Origin: Coprococcus sp.
GTDB taxonomy: Bacteria > Bacillota > Clostridia > Lachnospirales > Lachnospiraceae
DNA: 13,890 nucleotides
Reading direction: 5' to 3'
Assembly: GCA_016297495.1 (NCBI GenBank)
Contig: JAEDGN010000054.1
Coordinates: forward strand, 1-13,890
The position numbers and the translations under genes are program-made. A model generated the notes under the pieces. The model searched no databases, had not been told where the DNA came from, and was given only the letters and a program-made list of their open reading frames with translations. Positions 7,546 to 13,890 of this stretch are shown here, one piece after another; position 1 is the first letter of the stretch; each line of letters opens with the position of its first letter.

Positions 7546-7583
7546 AAGCCTGTTTCTGTCAGCAATGAGGAAACAGGCTTTTT
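7546..7583 (+). terminator. Rho-independent terminator ending the hprK-to-Crh-like operon
   Basis: Perfect 11-bp arms AAGCCTGTTTC (7546-7556) and GAAACAGGCTT (7570-7580) enclose a 13-nt loop. The T run 7579-7583 forms the tail. It lies 20 nt after the stop of the Crh-like gene and 31 nt before dnaE. It isolates the operon from dnaE; no clear dnaE promoter is visible in the short gap, apart from a weak TATAGA at 7592-7597. Confidence 0.92.
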
Positions 7584-7614
7584 CCTTAATTTATAGAAAT
7601 AAGGGGCGGGAGAT

Positions 7615-10600
7615 ATGAATTTTACACATTTACATGTACATACGGAATATAGTCTGCTGGATGGCTCCAATAAGATCAAGGAACTGATTGCCCGTGTGAA
7701 AGAGCTGGGGATGGACAGCGTGGCCATTACAGATCATGGCGTGATGTATGGTGTTATTGATTTTTATAAGGAGGCCAGAAAGCAGGGAATTCATCCGGTC
7801 ATTGGCTGTGAAGTCTACGTGGCTCCGGGGTCAAGGTTCGAGAAATCAGGCAATATGAGCAGTAACCGGTATCATCATCTTGTTCTGCTGGCAGAGAATG
7901 ATACAGGGTATCACAATCTGATGAAAATCGTCTCCCGGGGTTTTACAGAAGGATTTTATTATAAGCCACGTGTTGATAAAGAGCTTCTCCGGGAATATCA
8001 TGAAGGAATCATTGCCCTCAGTGCGTGTCTGGCCGGAGAAATACCGGATGCTCTCAGGAGAGGGCTTTACCAGACGGCGGTGAAAGCAGCTGAAGAAATG
8101 GAAGACATCTTTGGAAAGGATCATTTTTACCTTGAATTGCAGGATCATGGCATACCTGACCAAAAGACAGTGAATCAGGGACTGCTGAGACTGAGCGGTG
8201 ATACAGGTATTGAACTGGTGGCCACCAATGATATACATTATACACTGGCAGAGGATGCACAGGCCCATGATGTGCTGCTGTGCATTCAGACGGGCAAGAA
8301 GGTATCGGATACAGACCGTATGCGTTATGAAGGCGGTCAGTATTATGTGAAATCTCCGGAAGAAATGGCAGAACTGTTTTCTTATGCCCGGGAGGCCATT
8401 GAGAATACGCATAAAATCGCCATGCGCTGTCAGGTGGAGATAGAATTTGGCAGGTATAAGCTGCCGGAATTCCCTGTTCCTGATGGCTGCGATTCCTGGG
8501 GATATCTGCAGAAGCTGGTCTGGGATGGCTTTGCCAAACGTTATCCTGACGGAGACGAGAAGCTGAAGGAGAGGGTCAGCTATGAATTAAATACCATCCG
8601 GACTATGGGATTTGTAGACTATTTTCTGATTGTCTGGGATTTCATTCACTTTGCCAAGAAGAACGGTATTATGGTAGGTCCGGGACGAGGTTCTGCAGCC
8701 GGAAGTATTGTATCATATTGTCTGGATATCACGACACTGGATCCGATCCGATATAATCTGCTCTTTGAACGTTTCCTGAATCCGAACCGTGTGACCATGC
8801 CCGATATAGATGTGGATTTCTGTTTTGAGAGAAGGCAGGAAGTCATTGATTATGTAGTCAGAAAATATGGCAAGGAGAGAGTGGTCCAGATCGTTACATT
8901 TGGTACGATGGCAGCCCGTGGTGTTATCCGGGATGTAGGGCGGGCCCTTGATCTGCCGTATGCTGTTTGCGACAGTGTGGCGAAAATGATCCCAAATGAA
9001 TTGGGTATTACCATTGATAAAGCTTTGATCAGTAATCCGGAGCTGAAGAAGCTCTATGACAATGATGAGAGCATACACGGGCTGATCGATATGGCAAGAC
9101 GTCTGGAAGGTCTTCCGAGACATACCTCCATGCATGCGGCAGGTGTTGTTATCAGTCCGAAAGCAGTGGATGAATTTGTACCGCTGTCCAGAGGGACAGA
9201 TGATATTATCACAACACAGTATACGATGACGACGCTGGAGGAACTGGGACTGCTGAAAATGGATTTTCTTGGCCTCAGGACACTGACTGTTATCCAGAAC
9301 GCTGTGAGGCTGATCAATGAACATGCTGAGCAGCCTGTTGATATTGATAAGATTGATTATAATGATCAGGCGGTCTTTGACCTGATTGGTTCAGGAAAGA
9401 CAGATGGTATCTTTCAGCTTGAAAGTTCCGGTATGAAGAGTTTCATGAAGGAACTGAAGCCCCATAATCTGGAAGATATCATTGCGGGCATTTCTCTGTA
9501 TCGTCCGGGACCTATGGATTTTATCCCCCGGTATATTAAAGGTAAAAATGATGTAGCTTCTATTACCTATGAGTGTCCGGAACTGGAAGAAATACTCGAG
9601 CCGACCTATGGATGTATCGTGTACCAGGAGCAGGTGATGCAGATCGTTATGAAGCTGGCTGGTTATGACCTGGGACGAAGTGACCTGGTTCGTCGTGCTA
9701 TGTCAAAAAAGAAAGCAGATGTCATGGCAAAGGAACGGGAATATTTTGTTTATGGCAATAAAGATTTGAATGTACCCGGCTGTATTGCCAACGGCATTGA
9801 TGAGTCAACGGCCAACAGGATTTTTGACGAGATGACAGATTTCGCCAAATATGCCTTTAATAAATCCCATGCAGCGGCCTACACGATTGTGTCCTATCAG
9901 ACAGCATGGCTGAAGAACTATTATCCGGTGGAGTTTATGGCAGCCCTTATGACATCTGTCATTGATAACTCTGTTAAAGTGGCGGAATATATTATGACCT
10001 GCCGGCAGATGGGCATTCAGATCATGCCGCCGGATATCAACGAAGGTGTCAGTGGATTTTCAGTCAGCGGAGGGATGATCCGGTATGGTCTGTCAGCAGT
10101 CAAGAGTATAGGGCGGCCGGTGGTGGCAGCCATTGTAAAAGAGCGGGAAATCAGCGGACCGTTTACCAGCCTCAGGAATTTTATTGAAAGAATGTCCGGC
10201 AGGGAAGTTAACAAGCGGACCATTGAAAACTTTATTAAAGCGGGTGCTTTTGATAGTCTGGGAGCCACAAGGAGGCAGCAGATGATGGTGTATGCACAGA
10301 TCATGGATCAGGTGGCTCAGGATCGGAAAAAAAGCTTCAGCGGACAAATGACTCTATTTGATTTCATGGATGAGACGGAAAAACAGGCATTTGAGATCAA
10401 ATATCCGGATGTGGGTGAATATGATAAAGCAACACTGCTTGCTTTTGAGAAGGAAGTTCTGGGTGTTTATGTCAGTGGACATCCTCTGGATGATGACGAA
10501 CCAATGTGGCGTAAAAATGTAACCGCTGTGGCATCGGATTTTTATGTGGATGAGGAGACGGGGCAGCCATCTGTAACGGATCAGTCCATTGTTACTATTG

Positions 10601-11085
10601 GGGGAATGATCACGGGCAGAACCGTGAAATCCACCAAAAATCATAAGATGATGGCCTTTATCCAGCTGGAGGATCTGATGGGTACAGTGGAGGTTATTGT
10701 CTTTCCGAATGATTATGAGAAACATCAGACGGAGCTGAGGGAAGAAGCCAAAATATATGTAAGAGGCAGAGTCTCTGCTTCTGAAGATCAGCAGGCCAAG
10801 CTTATTGCGGAAAAAATTATTCCATTTGAAAGCATACCAAAGGAAGTATGGATACAGTACAAAAATAAAGATGATTTTGTGAAGAACCAGGGCATATTAT
10901 ACAAAACTATTGACGGATTTTCAGGCAATGACAGGGTGATCATCTTTTGTAAAGAGGAAAAAGCAATAAAGAAACTGCCGGTTTCCTGCAATATTACAGC
11001 AGATGTACAAACACTGTCGGCACTGCGGGAAAAACTGGGTGAAGAAAACGTAAAAGTTAGGGAAACTGTCTTGAAAAGCTTTTGA
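7615..11085 (+). CDS. dnaE: DNA polymerase III subunit alpha (DnaE)
   Basis: This is the C-family replicative DNA polymerase, 1156 residues, close in length to the E. coli protein. The N-terminal PHP domain (about residues 1-210) keeps residues at the expected metal-ligand positions: His7 and His9 (HLHVH), Asp40 and His41 (TDHG), Glu66, His87/88, Cys138 (LSACLAGE), and Asp206 and His208 (NDIHY). The polymerase core has GRGSAAGSIVSY, the catalytic aspartates Asp399 and Asp401 in PDIDVDF, and the third, Asp550, in KMDFLGLRTLT. The FNKSHAAAYTIVSYQTAWLK segment is also characteristic. Helix-hairpin-helix and OB-fold (MAFIQLEDLMGTVEVIVFP) regions follow, and the tail is short. GGGCGGGAG precedes ATG 7615. 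In Firmicutes DnaE usually works beside PolC. pfkA follows 77 nt later with no terminator between, so part of the pfkA transcript may come from dnaE. Confidence 0.97.
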   Translation: MNFTHLHVHTEYSLLDGSNKIKELIARVKELGMDSVAITDHGVMYGVIDFYKEARKQGIHPVIGCEVYVAPGSRFEKSGNMSSNRYHHLVLLAENDTGYHNLMKIVSRGFTEGFYYKPRVDKELLREYHEGIIALSACLAGEIPDALRRGLYQTAVKAAEEMEDIFGKDHFYLELQDHGIPDQKTVNQGLLRLSGDTGIELVATNDIHYTLAEDAQAHDVLLCIQTGKKVSDTDRMRYEGGQYYVKSPEEMAELFSYAREAIENTHKIAMRCQVEIEFGRYKLPEFPVPDGCDSWGYLQKLVWDGFAKRYPDGDEKLKERVSYELNTIRTMGFVDYFLIVWDFIHFAKKNGIMVGPGRGSAAGSIVSYCLDITTLDPIRYNLLFERFLNPNRVTMPDIDVDFCFERRQEVIDYVVRKYGKERVVQIVTFGTMAARGVIRDVGRALDLPYAVCDSVAKMIPNELGITIDKALISNPELKKLYDNDESIHGLIDMARRLEGLPRHTSMHAAGVVISPKAVDEFVPLSRGTDDIITTQYTMTTLEELGLLKMDFLGLRTLTVIQNAVRLINEHAEQPVDIDKIDYNDQAVFDLIGSGKTDGIFQLESSGMKSFMKELKPHNLEDIIAGISLYRPGPMDFIPRYIKGKNDVASITYECPELEEILEPTYGCIVYQEQVMQIVMKLAGYDLGRSDLVRRAMSKKKADVMAKEREYFVYGNKDLNVPGCIANGIDESTANRIFDEMTDFAKYAFNKSHAAAYTIVSYQTAWLKNYYPVEFMAALMTSVIDNSVKVAEYIMTCRQMGIQIMPPDINEGVSGFSVSGGMIRYGLSAVKSIGRPVVAAIVKEREISGPFTSLRNFIERMSGREVNKRTIENFIKAGAFDSLGATRRQQMMVYAQIMDQVAQDRKKSFSGQMTLFDFMDETEKQAFEIKYPDVGEYDKATLLAFEKEVLGVYVSGHPLDDDEPMWRKNVTAVASDFYVDEETGQPSVTDQSIVTIGGMITGRTVKSTKNHKMMAFIQLEDLMGTVEVIVFPNDYEKHQTELREEAKIYVRGRVSASEDQQAKLIAEKIIPFESIPKEVWIQYKNKDDFVKNQGILYKTIDGFSGNDRVIIFCKEEKAIKKLPVSCNITADVQTLSALREKLGEENVKVRETVLKSF

Positions 11086-11099
11086 AACTGTATTAAAAT
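11071..11099 (+). promoter_or_regulatory. Candidate pfkA promoter overlapping the end of dnaE
   Basis: TTGAAA (11071-11076) and TAAAAT (11094-11099) are separated by 17 bp, each matching the sigma-A consensus at 5 of 6 positions. The -35 box lies inside the last dnaE codons. The expected start near 11106 gives a leader of about 57 nt before pfkA. Inverted copies TTGAAAA (11071-11077) and TTTTCAA (11101-11107) flank the region and could be an operator, although the sequence is AT-rich and such matches arise easily. Confidence 0.5.
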
Positions 11100-11162
11100 G
11101 TTTTCAATGAGAAAAAATTAACACAATAACATGCGATGGCAGCGCATTTGGAGGAATCAATC

Positions 11163-12137
11163 ATGAGTGACGGCATAAAAACAATAGGTGTGTTAACAAG
11201 CGGCGGCGATGCGCCGGGTATGAATGCTGCAGTGAGGGCAGTTGTCAGAACGGGTATCGCTTATGGATGTCAGGTTAAGGGTATACGCAAGGGCTATGCA
11301 GGGCTGTTGAACGAGGAGATCATTGATCTGCAGGCAGGCAGCGTTTCTGATATTCTGAACAGAGGCGGTACATTCCTGTATACGGCCAGATGTGCTGAAT
11401 TCCGTACACCTGAAGGTCAGCAGAAGGGTGCAGATATATGCAGAAAGCATGGCATTGACGGTATTGTTGTCATCGGCGGTGACGGTTCCTTCCAGGGTGC
11501 CCGCAGGCTTGCTGCTCTGGGCATCAATACCATTGGTGTTCCAGGGACCATTGACTTGGATATCGCATGTACAGAATATACGATAGGTTTCGATACAGCT
11601 GTTAATACGGCTATGGAGGCCATTGACAAGGTACGTGATACATCCACATCCCATGAGCGCTGCAGTATTATCGAGGTTATGGGCAGGAATGCGGGATATA
11701 TCGCTCTCTGGTGTGGTATCGCCAACGGTGCGGAGGATATTCTTCTTCCTGAATTATACAATTATGATGAGGAAGCACTGATCGATCATATCATTGCCAA
11801 TCGTAAGCGCGGCAAGAAGCATCATATTATTATCAATGCTGAGGGTGTAGGTCATTCAACCAGTATGGCAAAGCGCATCGAGGCAGCTACCGGCATAGAG
11901 ACCCGTGCCACTATCCTCGGTCATCTGCAGAGAGGCGGCAGTCCGACTGCCAAGGACAGAGTCATGGCTTCTATTATGGGCGCCTATGCTGTTGACGCAT
12001 TGATGGCAGGCAAGAGCAATCGTGTAGTTGCCTACAGAGACGGCAAATATGTGGATTATGATATTGAGGAAGCTCTGGCCATGCAGAAGGATATTGATCC
12101 GTTCCAGTACAGCGTGGCAAGAATACTTGCAAGATAG
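11163..12137 (+). CDS. pfkA: ATP-dependent 6-phosphofructokinase (PfkA)
   Basis: PfkA phosphorylates fructose-6-phosphate to fructose-1,6-bisphosphate, the committed glycolytic step; that product is also the known activator of HprK. The start ATG 11163 follows GGAGG (11150-11154) by 8 nt and gives 324 residues, the normal bacterial tetramer subunit size. An in-frame ATG at 11136 lacks a ribosome site. Motifs are TSGGDAPGMNAAVR (12-25), IGGDGS (104-109), PGTID with catalytic Asp131, the EVMGR motif, and LGHLQRGGSPTAKDR near the C-terminus. Gly108 of GGDGS marks ATP rather than pyrophosphate use. One position departs from the E. coli TIDND motif: it reads TIDLD here, with Leu132 for Asn. The Arg residues 25 and 29 correspond to effector-site arginines of the E. 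coli enzyme, so allosteric control is plausible. A terminator follows 48 nt after the stop. Confidence 0.95.
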   Translation: MSDGIKTIGVLTSGGDAPGMNAAVRAVVRTGIAYGCQVKGIRKGYAGLLNEEIIDLQAGSVSDILNRGGTFLYTARCAEFRTPEGQQKGADICRKHGIDGIVVIGGDGSFQGARRLAALGINTIGVPGTIDLDIACTEYTIGFDTAVNTAMEAIDKVRDTSTSHERCSIIEVMGRNAGYIALWCGIANGAEDILLPELYNYDEEALIDHIIANRKRGKKHHIIINAEGVGHSTSMAKRIEAATGIETRATILGHLQRGGSPTAKDRVMASIMGAYAVDALMAGKSNRVVAYRDGKYVDYDIEEALAMQKDIDPFQYSVARILAR

Positions 12138-12139
12138 TT

Positions 12140-12158
12140 ATATTTTCAGTGAGAATAT
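12140..12158 (+). other. AU-rich hairpin just after the pfkA stop codon
   Basis: ATATTTTC (12140-12147) and GAGAATAT (12151-12158) can pair over 8 bp (one T-G wobble) around a 3-nt loop, starting 2 nt after the pfkA stop. It has no T tail. It could protect the pfkA 3' end or belong to the leader of the next gene. No function is assigned. Confidence 0.35.
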
Positions 12159-12185
12159 GGCCCGGCAGGGTCATCAGACAGAACG

Positions 12186-12217
12186 GGACTGGTGCAGGAG
12201 ATGCATCGGTCCTTTTT
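12186..12217 (+). terminator. Rho-independent terminator after pfkA, directly upstream of the methyltransferase gene
   Basis: Arms GGACTGGTGCA (12186-12196) and TGCATCGGTCC (12202-12212) pair over 11 bp with two G-T wobbles around the loop GGAGA, followed by five T residues (12213-12217). It lies 48 nt after pfkA and ends only 9 nt before the GGAGGGAG ribosome site of the next gene. There is no room for a promoter between the terminator and that gene. Confidence 0.85.
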
Positions 12218-12237
12218 GATTTATGCGGAGGGAGAAT

Positions 12238-13017
12238 ATGGTAATTACAAGTACATCCAATCAGCAGATGAAACATATAAAAGAACTGCTGAACAAGGGA
12301 AAGGAACGCCGGAAGGAGAAGCTTTTTGTGGCGGAGGGCATACGAATGGTGGCGGAGACGCCCCGGGAACGCCTGGAGAAAATATATGTGTCTGAAAGCT
12401 TTCTCAGGAACCAGCCGGATCTTAGAGGTCTGGATCTGTCGGAAGCGGTGATTGTACAGGATCAGGTGTTCCGACAGATATCCGATACGCAGACTCCCCA
12501 GGGAATCATGGCTATTGTCCGGCAGTCGGAGCAGAGCCTCGAGAATATACTGGCTCAGGAAGATACCCTGCTCCTTTTTCTCGAGAATATTCAGGATCCG
12601 GGAAATCTGGGCACGATCATGCGGACAGCGGAAGGCGCCGGCGTTACCGGGCTGATCATGAGCAGAGATACGGTGGATATCTACAATCCCAAAACAATCC
12701 GTGCGACGATGGGATCTCTTTACAGAATGCCGTTTGTCTATGTGGATGATTTCTGTGATACTGTCCATCAGGCAAAGAAGAAGGGAGTATGTGTGTATGC
12801 TGCTCATCTGAAGGGGACGGAATACTACGACAGGAAGGATTACCGACAGTCTGTGGGCTTCATGATCGGTAACGAAGGCAACGGTCTGACAAAGGAGGCG
12901 GCGGACTGTGCCACGGACTATATTCGTATCCCGATGTCCGGACAGCTGGAATCATTGAATGCCGCTGTGGCTGCTGCGATACTCATGTATGAGGCGAGAA
13001 GACAGAGACATTTATAA
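12238..13017 (+). CDS. SpoU/TrmH-family RNA 2'-O-ribose methyltransferase
   Basis: This 259-residue protein belongs to the SPOUT class of S-adenosylmethionine-dependent RNA methyltransferases, which form a trefoil knot and methylate a ribose 2'-OH, usually in 23S rRNA or tRNA. An N-terminal substrate-binding domain (about residues 1-100, SNQQMKHIKELLNKGKERRK and LFVAEGIRMV) resembles the L30-like domain of RlmB/YsgA relatives. The three SpoU motifs are present: motif 1 around 117-131 (NIQDPGNLGTIMRTA), motif 2 around 207-217 (GFMIGNEGNGL), and motif 3 around 231-244 (IPMSGQLESLNAAV). ATG 12238 is chosen over ATG 12223 because GGAGGGAG (12227-12234) lies just before it, inside what would be the longer form. 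The exact rRNA target cannot be deduced. A transcript from upstream must pass the pfkA terminator to reach it, which leaves its expression unexplained. Confidence 0.92.
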   Translation: MVITSTSNQQMKHIKELLNKGKERRKEKLFVAEGIRMVAETPRERLEKIYVSESFLRNQPDLRGLDLSEAVIVQDQVFRQISDTQTPQGIMAIVRQSEQSLENILAQEDTLLLFLENIQDPGNLGTIMRTAEGAGVTGLIMSRDTVDIYNPKTIRATMGSLYRMPFVYVDDFCDTVHQAKKKGVCVYAAHLKGTEYYDRKDYRQSVGFMIGNEGNGLTKEAADCATDYIRIPMSGQLESLNAAVAAAILMYEARRQRHL

Positions 13018-13027
13018 AAAAACTGCA

Positions 13028-13046
13028 AAAAAACTGAGGGTTTTTT
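13028..13046 (+). terminator. Weak candidate terminator after the methyltransferase gene
   Basis: AAAAAACT (13028-13035) can pair with GGTTTTTT (13039-13046) around GAG, and the right arm doubles as the T tract. The stem is poor in GC, so it may be inefficient; the region is otherwise an ordinary 141-nt gap holding the next promoter. Confidence 0.35.
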
Positions 13047-13091
13047 CTGCACAGCCGGATAATATAGATAACGGCCGAAGGGTGAAAGCAG

Positions 13092-13120
13092 TGGACACTG
13101 ACATGAAAAGATGATATGAT
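13092..13120 (+). promoter_or_regulatory. Promoter of the NfeD-SPFH gene pair (extended -10)
   Basis: TGGACA (13092-13097), a 17-bp spacer and TATGAT (13115-13120) preceded by TGA form a vegetative-type promoter with an extended -10, closely resembling the hprK promoter in layout. The start is expected near 13127, about 32 nt upstream of the GTG at 13159. Confidence 0.62.
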
Positions 13121-13158
13121 GGAGGTGTACCACAAATATAAGATAAGGAGGGGTTATT

Positions 13159-13614
13159 GTGGGATATATGGTAATAGTGTGGCTGGTTTTAATGGCCGGA
13201 CTGCTGGTTATAGAGATAGTTACCCTGGGACTTACGACAATATGGTTTGCCGCCGGCGCATTGATTGCCTTTCTTGCTGCTCTTGCCGGGCTGCATCCGG
13301 GCATCCAGATAGGTGCTTTTGTGGTCGTATCCGTGGCTTTACTGTTTTTTACCCGTCCGCTTGCTGTGAAATACCTGAATTCCCGCACGACAAAGACCAA
13401 TGCGGAGGCACTGGTGGGAAAGTCAGCCAGAGTGACCATTGGTATTAACAACCTGAAGAGTGAGGGACAGGTAGTCATTAACGGTTTGGAGTGGACAGCA
13501 AGAAGCTCCGTTGATACGATGACTTTTAAGCCGGACGATTATGTGACAATCGTCGGTATTGAAGGTGTCAAGTTAATTGTCGAAGGACAGAAGAAAGGAG
13601 AATCCTATGATTAA
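13159..13614 (+). CDS. NfeD-family membrane protein
   Basis: This is a short NfeD protein (151 residues) of the kind that partners SPFH (stomatin/flotillin-like) proteins in bacterial membranes. The first half contains two to three hydrophobic segments (about residues 3-23, 27-45 and 50-66). The second half is a soluble OB-fold-like domain (about 80-145) with the typical segment ALVGKSARVTI followed by GQVVINGLEWTARS. It lacks the long ClpP-like protease domain found in larger NfeD forms. The start is GTG 13159, supported by an excellent ribosome site AAGGAGGGG (13145-13153). The 3' end overlaps the SPFH gene by 8 nt, and the ribosome site of that gene lies within the NfeD coding region, so translation is probably coupled. 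The cellular role of such pairs is thought to be membrane organisation or stress adaptation; the specific role here is unknown. Confidence 0.88.
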   Translation: MGYMVIVWLVLMAGLLVIEIVTLGLTTIWFAAGALIAFLAALAGLHPGIQIGAFVVVSVALLFFTRPLAVKYLNSRTTKTNAEALVGKSARVTIGINNLKSEGQVVINGLEWTARSSVDTMTFKPDDYVTIVGIEGVKLIVEGQKKGESYD

Positions 13615-13890
13615 AATTATTGTTACTGTCATTTTGATTATTATTGCATTACTGATTATTACATCATGTTTCAGAATCGTTCCGCAGGCGCACGCCTATG
13701 TTATTGAACGTCTTGGTGCTTATCAGGGGACATGGTCTGTTGGTTTCCATGTAAAGATGCCGATCATCGATAAGGTAGCCAAGAAAGTCATCCTGAAGGA
13801 GCAGGTTGTTGATTTTGCACCGCAGCCGGTTATCACCAAGGATAATGTTACCATGCGTATTGATACGGTTGTGTTCTATCAGATTACAGA
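13607..13890 (+). CDS. SPFH-domain (stomatin/prohibitin-family) protein, N-terminal part (3' end outside window)
   Basis: Only the first 94 codons are visible, and the reading frame remains open at the window end. The product starts MIKIIVTVILIIIALLIITS, a single N-terminal membrane anchor (about residues 3-20). It continues into the beginning of an SPFH domain: IVPQAHAYVIERLGAY, then GFHVKMPIIDKVAKKVILKE, then VITKDNVTMRIDTVVFYQIT, all characteristic of the QmcA/YbbK and stomatin group. These proteins form large membrane-bound ring assemblies and are often linked with NfeD partners or the FtsH protease. ATG 13607 overlaps the NfeD stop and is preceded by AAAGGAG (13594-13600) at 6 nt. The coiled-coil C-terminal region is beyond the window. 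Confidence 0.9.
   Translation, partial: MIKIIVTVILIIIALLIITSCFRIVPQAHAYVIERLGAYQGTWSVGFHVKMPIIDKVAKKVILKEQVVDFAPQPVITKDNVTMRIDTVVFYQIT

Noticed and set aside
11131..11166. Eleven-codon open frame ending in an ATGA overlap with the pfkA start, containing two Trp and three Arg codons
   Set aside because: It could look like a leader peptide, but no Shine-Dalgarno sequence precedes its ATG and there is no terminator or alternative stem between it and pfkA.
12192..12395. 67-codon plus-strand open frame crossing the terminator and the methyltransferase start
   Set aside because: It is out of frame with the methyltransferase gene, starts inside the terminator stem, and has a Gly/Thr-rich sequence typical of a shifted frame.
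11974..12807. Open frame of 277 codons on the minus strand
   Set aside because: It runs antisense through the end of pfkA, the terminator and half of the methyltransferase gene, all well supported on the plus strand. The translation has no recognisable domain and is a shadow of coding bias.
13116..13448. 110-codon plus-strand open frame overlapping the NfeD start
   Set aside because: It starts within the promoter -10 box and is a shifted frame of NfeD, which has the membrane segments and family motifs.

Overview
This 13.9 kb window is a compact stretch of a bacterial chromosome, almost certainly from a low-to-mid GC Gram-positive (Clostridia, most likely family Lachnospiraceae). The evidence is the presence of HPr kinase/phosphorylase, WhiA and a Crh-like HPr protein in one run, strong Shine-Dalgarno sequences (GGAGG-type), extended -10 promoters of the TGnTAtaAT type, and protein sequences that read like lachnospiral homologues. 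The family-level placement is an inference from sequence style, not a search result. Thirteen protein genes are visible, all on the + strand. The first (ftsH) and the last (SPFH protein) are cut by the window edges. I see no tRNA, rRNA, CRISPR array, insertion sequence, prophage or other mobile DNA.

Layout. (1) 1-523: 3' end of ftsH, closed by a 13-bp perfect-stem terminator. (2) 575-2434: uvrC, the nucleotide-excision-repair incision nuclease. (3) 2431-7583: an operon that opens with a well-formed promoter overlapping a 24-bp interrupted palindrome and closes with a strong terminator. It holds hprK, a ROK-family glucokinase gene, murB, rapZ, whiA and an 85-residue HPr/Crh-like protein. (4) 7615-12217: dnaE, then pfkA with its own candidate promoter and a terminator. 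(5) 12238-13017: an SpoU/TrmH-family RNA 2'-O-methyltransferase gene that starts only about 20 nt after the pfkA terminator. (6) 13092-13890: a promoter followed by an NfeD-family gene overlapping the start of an SPFH (stomatin/prohibitin) gene.

How the genes fit together. The central operon links carbon-state sensing to cell-wall synthesis and growth. HprK phosphorylates HPr-type proteins on Ser46, and in the known family it responds to fructose-1,6-bisphosphate. The ROK kinase makes glucose-6-phosphate, and PfkA downstream makes fructose-1,6-bisphosphate. MurB and RapZ bear on peptidoglycan precursor supply, and WhiA on division and growth. The small HPr-like protein keeps the Ser46 phosphorylation site but has Glu in place of the catalytic His15. 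It therefore cannot carry phosphate for sugar transport and looks like a dedicated regulatory target of the HprK encoded in the same operon, by analogy to Bacillus subtilis Crh (which has Gln15). This is the most interesting single observation here. Most of the window is otherwise conserved housekeeping sequence, and I do not see convincing evidence of a wholly new system.
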